Assembly (NCBI GenBank): GCA_946894095.1
Contig: OX335649.1
Span: forward strand, 16,262,001 to 16,326,000
Direction: 5' to 3'
Origin: Incurvaria masculella
Taxonomy: Eukaryota > Arthropoda > Insecta > Lepidoptera > Incurvariidae
DNA length: 64,000 nt
Under the pieces are notes generated by a model, which saw nothing but the letters and a program-made list of their open reading frames with translations, was not told the origin of the DNA and ran no database searches. Position numbers and translations under genes: made by a program. Numbering within the stretch: position 1 is the first letter of the stretch; each line of letters begins with the position of its first letter. This document shows positions 63,621-64,000 of this stretch, one piece after another.

Positions 63621-63866
63621 TGTGAGAGTGTCTTGGGAAGTTAGTTGTAACCTTGGTCTCAATCGTACCGGCGGCGTTGTTAAGGAAAGCAGGATTGTGC
63701 CGTCAATTCGGAAGTGGTGCTGTTATGATGGAACTACCGCACTACTTGTTCCTGCTGGCAAGTCGTACAACGCTGGAGAACATTAGGAGTCTGTCGATGG
63801 AACCGCCCAAGTCACCCAAATTTAACATCTCGTTGTGGCAGCCTTGGCTGGGTCCGCAGCCGAAAG
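63621..63866 (+). CDS. First-coding-exon candidate, unknown host protein
   Basis: Acceptor TATTTCTGGTTGCAG|T at 63620 and donor CGAAAG|GTAATC after 63866. In-frame TGA at 63623 precedes the ATGs at 63725 and 63728, so 63621-63724 would be 5' UTR and coding starts 'MMELPHYLFLLASRTTLENI' and continues 'RSLSMEPPKSPKFNISLWQP', 'WLGPQPKG', ending in phase 1. The N-terminus is mildly hydrophobic but short for a signal anchor. I do not recognise the family. The next exon would lie beyond the window or in 63867-64000, where none is seen. Confidence 0.4.
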
Positions 63867-64000
63867 GTAATCGAAGGATACACTCTGCAGTAAAATACGT
63901 TATCAAATATTATCCTGACCTGGCTCTATTCTGCAGGTCAAAACTGTTAACGCAATGCTTCTTTCTATTTATAATTCATTTGGACGCGTCTCGCTAGGAT
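63867..64000. other. Intron-like tail of the window
   Basis: The frame stays open to 63997 but loses the composition of the exon after the GTAATC donor. Confidence 0.3.

Overview
This is a eukaryotic window, almost certainly from an insect and most likely a moth or butterfly. No operons or bacterial signals are present. The DNA is AT-rich with scattered GC-rich islands, and nearly all recognisable content is transposable elements: BEL/Pao LTR retrotransposons with tRNA-Tyr-type primer sites, Jockey-like LINE remnants, tRNA-derived SINE-like pieces, Helitron-like elements ending in CTAG, and several families of short inverted-repeat elements. A short run of TTAGG, the insect telomere unit, also fits. 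The order-level guess rests on repeat types I recognise, not on a database search.

Layout. 1-682 is the 3' end of a LINE. 683-4300 is a mosaic of small repeats. 4303-5412 and 5635-6446 plus 18002-18236 are the two arms of a long inverted repeat (about 1 kb per arm, 222-bp loop). A BEL/Pao element (6447-18001) has inserted into the right arm. That element has three 1,987-bp LTRs and two internal regions (LTR-int-LTR-int-LTR), is flanked by a CCCTT duplication, and encodes only Gag and protease. The second gag copy has one stop codon. 18237-28400 holds a tRNA-like sequence, a well-formed small exon candidate, a head-to-head pair of short inverted-repeat elements, a GC island and a LINE fragment split by a 240-bp element. 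28400-48735 carries six copies of a ~550-bp TTAA-flanked element (family A) and several copies of a ~355-bp element (family B), including one case of A inserted inside B. 49274-56636 is a Helitron-like element split by an apparently full-coding BEL/Pao retrotransposon on the minus strand (1,710-aa polyprotein). 57500-61290 has more small elements, a hairpin with TTAGG repeats in its loop, and a second Helitron-like element with a CATC microsatellite. 61290-64000 is largely featureless except for an exon candidate at 63621-63866.

Host genes. No complete host gene is visible. Two short exons with good splice borders (18602-18698; 63621-63866) are the best host-coding candidates; three other open stretches are weak. 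The window therefore looks like intronic or intergenic DNA with heavy, layered transposon insertion. The order of several insertions can be read directly: LTR element after the inverted duplication, family A after family B, BEL element after Helitron, and 240-bp element after LINE.
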